Source: Phoronis ovalis (Eukaryota; Phoronida; Phoronidae). Taken from it: a stretch of DNA of 13,053 nucleotides. The notes beneath the pieces are model-generated. The model did no database searches and was not told the origin of the DNA. It was given only the letters and a program-made list of their open reading frames with translations. The position numbers and the translations under genes were made by a program. This document shows positions 9,067 through 13,053 of the stretch, piece after piece (the stretch's first letter is position 1; each line of letters opens with the position of its first letter). The DNA lies in contig JAOXYB010040783.1 of the NCBI GenBank assembly GCA_028565635.1, positions 1-13,053 of the forward strand. The letters run 5' to 3'.

Positions 9067-9182
9067 GAGATAGTTTCTATGTCAGTGCACATCTGAATTC
9101 ATTACAAGCTGCTAAAGAGGATTTATTTTTCAAAAACTTGGTGGGCACAAATCTGGCTAACTACAACAGTGACCAATCTTCG
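9067..9182 (+). CDS. nkd: NKD homolog coding exon 3 (GDSFYVSA block)
   Basis: A 116-base exon between an acceptor ATTTTCCAG (ending 9066) and a consensus donor TCG then GTAAGT (9183). It completes the Gly20 codon and then gives DSFYVSAHLNSLQ followed by AAKEDLFFKNLVG and TNLANYNSDQSS, residues 21-58, ending in phase 0. The GDSFYVSA segment matches the conserved GDSF.VSA-like motif near the N-terminus of vertebrate NKD proteins; I recognise no family motif after it. The stretch 32-46 (QAAKEDLFFKNLVG region) looks amphipathic and could be a short helix. The next exon must start in phase 0 and should eventually encode the EF-hand; no convincing candidate is visible before 13053. A CTTTGAT (TCF-type) motif lies 38 bases after the exon. 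Confidence 0.75.
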
Positions 9183-11044
9183 GTAAGTGATTTGTTTTCA
9201 ATTTTTTTTAGCAAATGTCCTTTGATCTGCCTGTGTATATTGTACTGCATAGAGCAGCTTGTTGATTTTTATTGGTATGTTGTGACATTTTACATAAAAT
9301 AAGATATTGGAATGAGAGAACTTAACCCGATTCCATAGTTGTAAAAAGGACAAATTCAAGTTGTAGGTTGTTCTCCAAATGTGTGTTTATAATTCTGATT
9401 GGGAACATTTCAGGAGTACAATAGTGTAATATATTTATTCTGTTGTCTATAGTATGATATTGAAACCATATGTATTCTTAAGTACTCTGCTACTTCATCA
9501 GACACAAATGTAGTGTAATCCTGACCCTACATGCATAAAAAAGTATCTTGAAGCCTGGATAAGCAGATCCCTAATGTAAAACACTTCAACCAAAAATAAC
9601 AAGTGATCATTTGTTCTAATTAAGATTTCAACTATATAACAGAGAAGCAAGGCAATCTGGAAATTTTCTTTGTGCATGTTCATGACTACTGGATTAAATG
9701 TTGATTTCCCCAGTGGCATCTTCATGGTTAAGTTGTCTCTTAACAAACTATTTCTGAGTCTTACTGTCTCCTTGTTTCCTGTTCAGATAATAGATGATTA
9801 GTCCCATAATGATCCAGGTCATTATGATTGCTATTTTATTTGACAGATCAAATCATTATAGTCTTAATACTCTTGTGAATTATAACAGTTCTTTGAAAAT
9901 TTTTAGGTGTGTTTCTGTGGTGCAGTAACCAAGCCTAAATACTGTTTATTGTAGTAAAATTATTGTGGGAATAACTTTTTTTAAAACTAAAGCATCTTTC
10001 TGACCTTGCAGTAGACTGTTTATAATATATCATTATCTACTTAAAAAATAATGAAACATCCAACATATATTATTTAAAATACATTGACCATTGGTTTATG
10101 TAGGTATTTATGGAAAGGTGAAACACATTTGTCAATTGTCTTTTAAAAATCTACTTACCACAATGCCCTAATTATTTTACAGTGTGCTGTTGTTTAGTAA
10201 ATGCATTCATCTATAATAAAGTGACAACTTGTCAACTGCATTCCTTATAATTCATTTCAGAAATTGGTGCTAGGTATAGCCAGTGCTAAGGTGTGCATTG
10301 AAAATTTGGGGAGGAGTAGGTCATTCCAAGGCTAAGGTTGCAATTTATCATGCATAATTTGTCAAAAAAATGTTTAATAGTGCTTGAGCATAATTGAATA
10401 AAATAAATTAATCTTTCCATTCTTTATAGTAGAAGTTTATAGAGCATAGTGATAGTTTCTCAAATATACATAAAATATATTTTGAACAAGGAATTTGTTG
10501 ATGGAAAATAATTAGTTGGAAGAATTCATGGAATACTTGTGTATTAAAGTGTCCAGGATTTACCTTAGGATACCTGTGTACTGCATGGTACATGTAATGT
10601 TAATGTAATGCATATTAAGACAAATCACTAAATAAACATGCTCAATACACAAGCAAAGATTAAGGTGATGTTTTCAAGGTCTTATAATAAGCAATCATAA
10701 TGTGAGTTTAGCACTGTGTAAACTGATGTGGTCATAAAAGCATAGAAGCTTATAGGTGATAACAGTGTAATCAAAATTTACTGTGTAACAGCTAGTACTC
10801 TCCTGCATTGAGTATTCTGGGTTAATGAGATACATGTTTTGTGTAAGTCTTGGAAAAGTACTTGTGTGCCTGTCACAGATATGATCTTTTAAGTATAGTA
10901 ATGGAATATAAAAAAAAATCAAAATACAATGCAAAGTACCATTTGTTGTATATACCAGAAAGTAGGGGAAATCATATACAGAATTCTGAAAGTGTGAATT
11001 TCAATACAAAAAGATTGTTAGTTCCTGATTTTCCATTTGAAAGT

Positions 11045-11293
11045 ATGCTTCAATTTCATGACATAGAGGGGGAGTTTTACGGATACCAGCAACAAAGCCT
11101 AGATAGGAATCTTTTTAGAAATGCTTTCGTATGAATATCTAAATCAAAAGCTATCATTTTTGTGCACAATAAAGATGCATCAATTTCATGATATATAGGG
11201 AGAGTTTTACTGATACCAGCAACAAAGCCCAGATAGAAATCTTGTTAGAAATGCTTTAGTATGGATATCTAAATCAAAGGCTAACATTGTTGT
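11045..11293. repeat. Tandem duplication, 119-bp copies, 130-bp period
   Basis: Copy 1 (11045-11163) and copy 2 (11175-11293) align without gaps and differ by scattered substitutions only. Shared blocks include ACCAGCAACAAAGCC, AGAAATGCTTT and ATATCTAAATCAAA. An open frame runs through part of copy 1, but copy 2 carries stops in the same frame and the changes do not favour synonymous sites, so I do not call a gene. It lies inside nkd intron 3. Confidence 0.75.
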
Positions 11294-12649
11294 ATGCCTG
11301 ACTGAAAGCAGTCCTGTAATAATATATCCTCAATGAAGGCTATGATCCATTAAAGGCTATAACAAGGGAATATTAAATGTCTCCATTGAAATTAACTGTC
11401 ATACCACTGGGTGATCTCCCATTCACTTTCCTACATCAGATCTTTGGCCTAGGGCACTGTGAGTCATTGAGTTGTAAATATATATAAAAAATACCATTTT
11501 TTACAACTTGTTCCATGTCTAGATTTGTAGAATGGACAGTTTCAGTAATTAACGGAGTTCTGATTTATTAATATGATCACAGGATTAAAAATAAAGTTAA
11601 TCTAGACCCTGAACTATGCATTTTTTTTAAAGATATATTAGTAATGTCTTCTGTAAATGATGCCAAAGAACTTTCCTAAAATGTTCATGATATTTGTGTG
11701 CAAAAAATCAAAAAACTATAAAAGGTATAACTTATTTTCTACAACCATCTAAGGTTGCAAAGGATCAAAGCTGGATTGCTTTATAAGTTGTATAACATAC
11801 ATGAATGATTGGTATGCCTATGGTGAGTAATGAAAGGTATCTTCTATATTTTGTGCTGAAACATCCAAGACAGGTGCAAAATACCCTAGATGCATCTCAA
11901 ACATAAAATTTAGCACAGGCAATGGTTGTTTCTTATTGATCACTCGGAAGGCGCGAATTGAGTTTGCCATGCCATTTATAGTGGAGCATCCAACTAAATT
12001 GTCTATTTCATTTCCTATAGTCTTCTGTTTTAACTTAATAGCACTTATGTTTACTGCTTCGAAATAATATCTTTGATTTGTAACAATTAGCTCATAGTTT
12101 AATTAACAACAAATCTTGTATAATCTGAAAACATGAAGGCCTCTGGTTAAAACATGAGACTTTTCAGGTGTGCTGATAAAAGAACCAGTGAGTTTCAAGT
12201 GTATTGAAATTTAGTTTCCTGTCTTTTGCCTTCTGAGTGTATTATAAAAGGCCATTAAATAAAATCTTCATTTGTCAAGTATTGGCGCCACTAGAGATTA
12301 TCACTAGCCAACTTATTTATGAATGAAAACTAATAGGACTTATTGGCAACTGATTATACAGCATTAATCTGCTTGCTTAGACATATTGATTCATATATTG
12401 TTTAGAATAGGAATTTGTTCATTTTGGAATTACATATCCTTGGGCTTTGATTCCTATCCCTTTGCCCTTAGTTTCCTAAAATTATCCACAAGTATGCATT
12501 GTAGTTCAGATTTGTGTAAATTATCAAATTTACTCTGTAAGGTAATGACCTATGTATGTTGTAAAGATTATTCTTGATTTCCTCTAACTTTTTTACTTAA
12601 AACCCTTGTAATTACTTATCAAGGCAGTGCAGTAATTGTTAAATATACA

Positions 12650-12755
12650 GTAATTATTCTCAATTCCTACAATTCCATTATTCGTACACACCCCCTTTTT
12701 CAGATTTTATAATTTCTGAAATTCGTACACCCCCATTAATTGAGAATTGGTGTTT
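12650..12755. repeat. Hairpin-forming repeat with doubled ATTCGTACAC
   Basis: ATTCGTACACACCCCC at 12680 and ATTCGTACACCCCC at 12721 are near-identical direct copies. Between them TTTCAGA and TCTGAAA form an inverted pair around a 10-base TTTTATAATT loop, and TTCTCAATT near 12657 is matched by AATTGAGAA near 12737. The nested arrangement suggests a small mobile-element remnant. No target duplication is evident. Confidence 0.45.
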
Positions 12756-13053
12756 CTCTAGATTTTCTTGGATTTTTTGGGGATTCTCAAATTCATGCAA
12801 AATCTAATTTCCGTCAATATTTTATATTTTATGAACGCTGATACGGAACTTAAATCTATACATTCTCGGAAGCGTGTTTGAAATACGACGACTTTTCAGG
12901 TTGGCACTAATTAGTGTGTCAAATTCATTACAAAAAACAGCCAATCACGGCTGAGAACAATGACTTTGTCAACCTAGATCGCGGTCAAGTATTAACGAAA
13001 TATCGGCATTTTCACGTAATGTTCTATCTCCCTGTTTGGATAAAGTAATCGCT

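Larger units (their letters stand above)
4670..13053 (+). other. nkd: Partial naked cuticle (NKD) homolog gene, exons 1-3
   Basis: Extent of the gene from its start codon to the window edge. Three exons join without a stop into 58 residues, with splice phases 1, 1 and 0 at the ends of exons 1, 2 and 3. Introns are 4695-5249, 5283-9066 and 9183 onward. The joined N-terminus has the family hallmarks as I remember them from vertebrate NKD1/NKD2: MGK..SK(H) at the start and a GDSF.VSA-like block soon after. Known family role: membrane-anchored cytoplasmic antagonists of canonical Wnt signalling that bind Dishevelled through an EF-hand region. That EF-hand and the His-rich tail were not found up to 13053, so later exons should lie to the right. 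I infer the identity; the exon chain itself is seen directly. The alternative is an unrelated myristoylated protein with a chance resemblance. Confidence 0.72.
9183..13053 (+). other. nkd intron 3, 5' part (at least 3.9 kb)
   Basis: It starts at a consensus donor and has no convincing phase-0 acceptor plus coding stretch before the window edge. It holds a 119-bp tandem duplication near 11045-11293, a hairpin-forming repeat near 12650-12750, scattered TCF-type cores (for example 9220-9226 and 11764-11770), and a CpG-richer right end. A 30-base open stretch after TTTCAG at 10260 was considered as an exon but has only a weak donor. Confidence 0.55.

Noticed and set aside
9498-9746. 82-codon minus-strand frame in intron 3
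   Set aside because: No motif recognised and no splice or promoter context; chance length is plausible.
10261-10290. Possible 30-base phase-0 exon of nkd (KLVLGIASAK) after TTTCAG
   Set aside because: The acceptor is fair but the donor (GTGTGC) is weak, the frame stops soon after, and it does not resemble the family.
10850-11134. 94-codon plus-strand frame, the longest in the window
   Set aside because: It runs into the tandem duplication, whose second copy has stops in the same frame; no family features and no acceptor/donor pair.
1-13053. tRNA, rRNA or CRISPR features
   Set aside because: No cloverleaf with B-box (GGTTCGA-like) sequence, no rRNA-like tract and no regular repeat-spacer array was seen; the only regular array is the 30-bp minisatellite.

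Overview
This window is eukaryotic genomic DNA: AT-rich, mostly non-coding, with no long open reading frame, but with good GT/AG splice sites. The main result is the 5' part of one spliced plus-strand gene, read from three short exons at 4670-4694, 5250-5282 and 9067-9182. Joined in phase they give 58 residues with no stop, beginning MGKYQSKH and continuing through GDSFYVSA. That start and that internal block resemble the N-terminus of vertebrate Naked cuticle proteins (NKD1/NKD2), the myristoylated, Dishevelled-binding antagonists of Wnt signalling. The EF-hand and the histidine-rich C-terminal exons of the family are not found and should lie beyond 13053, so the gene is partial. The vertebrate-like N-terminus, long introns, AT richness and CpG-bearing repeats suggest a non-insect, probably marine, invertebrate (lophotrochozoan or invertebrate deuterostome). 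The exact phylum cannot be read from the window.

Layout. 1-2400: intergenic upstream DNA with a short tandem duplication, a CpG-richer stretch (about 1440-1990), a possible minus-strand splice donor and several CTCF-like motifs. 2401-3406: repeat-like low-complexity sequence. 3407-3746: a probable short non-autonomous mobile element with a 7-bp target-site duplication and an internal ~30-bp minisatellite. 3747-4669: upstream region, promoter and 5' leader, with TCF/LEF-type motifs, two CCAAT motifs, a TATA box and a start-stop upstream ORF. 4670-9182: three coding exons with introns of 555 and 3784 bp. 9183-13053: start of a long third intron, with a 119-bp tandem duplication, a palindromic repeat and a CpG-richer patch at the right edge.

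How it fits together. The microexon at 5250-5282 is a multiple of three, is phase 1 on both sides and has an RBFOX-type TGCATG upstream, so it could be an in-frame cassette near the membrane anchor. TCF/LEF motifs on both sides of exon 1 would suit the negative-feedback role known for nkd genes, which are Wnt targets in several animals. The gene identity rests on recognition by eye of a short N-terminus plus exact splice phasing; no search was run.
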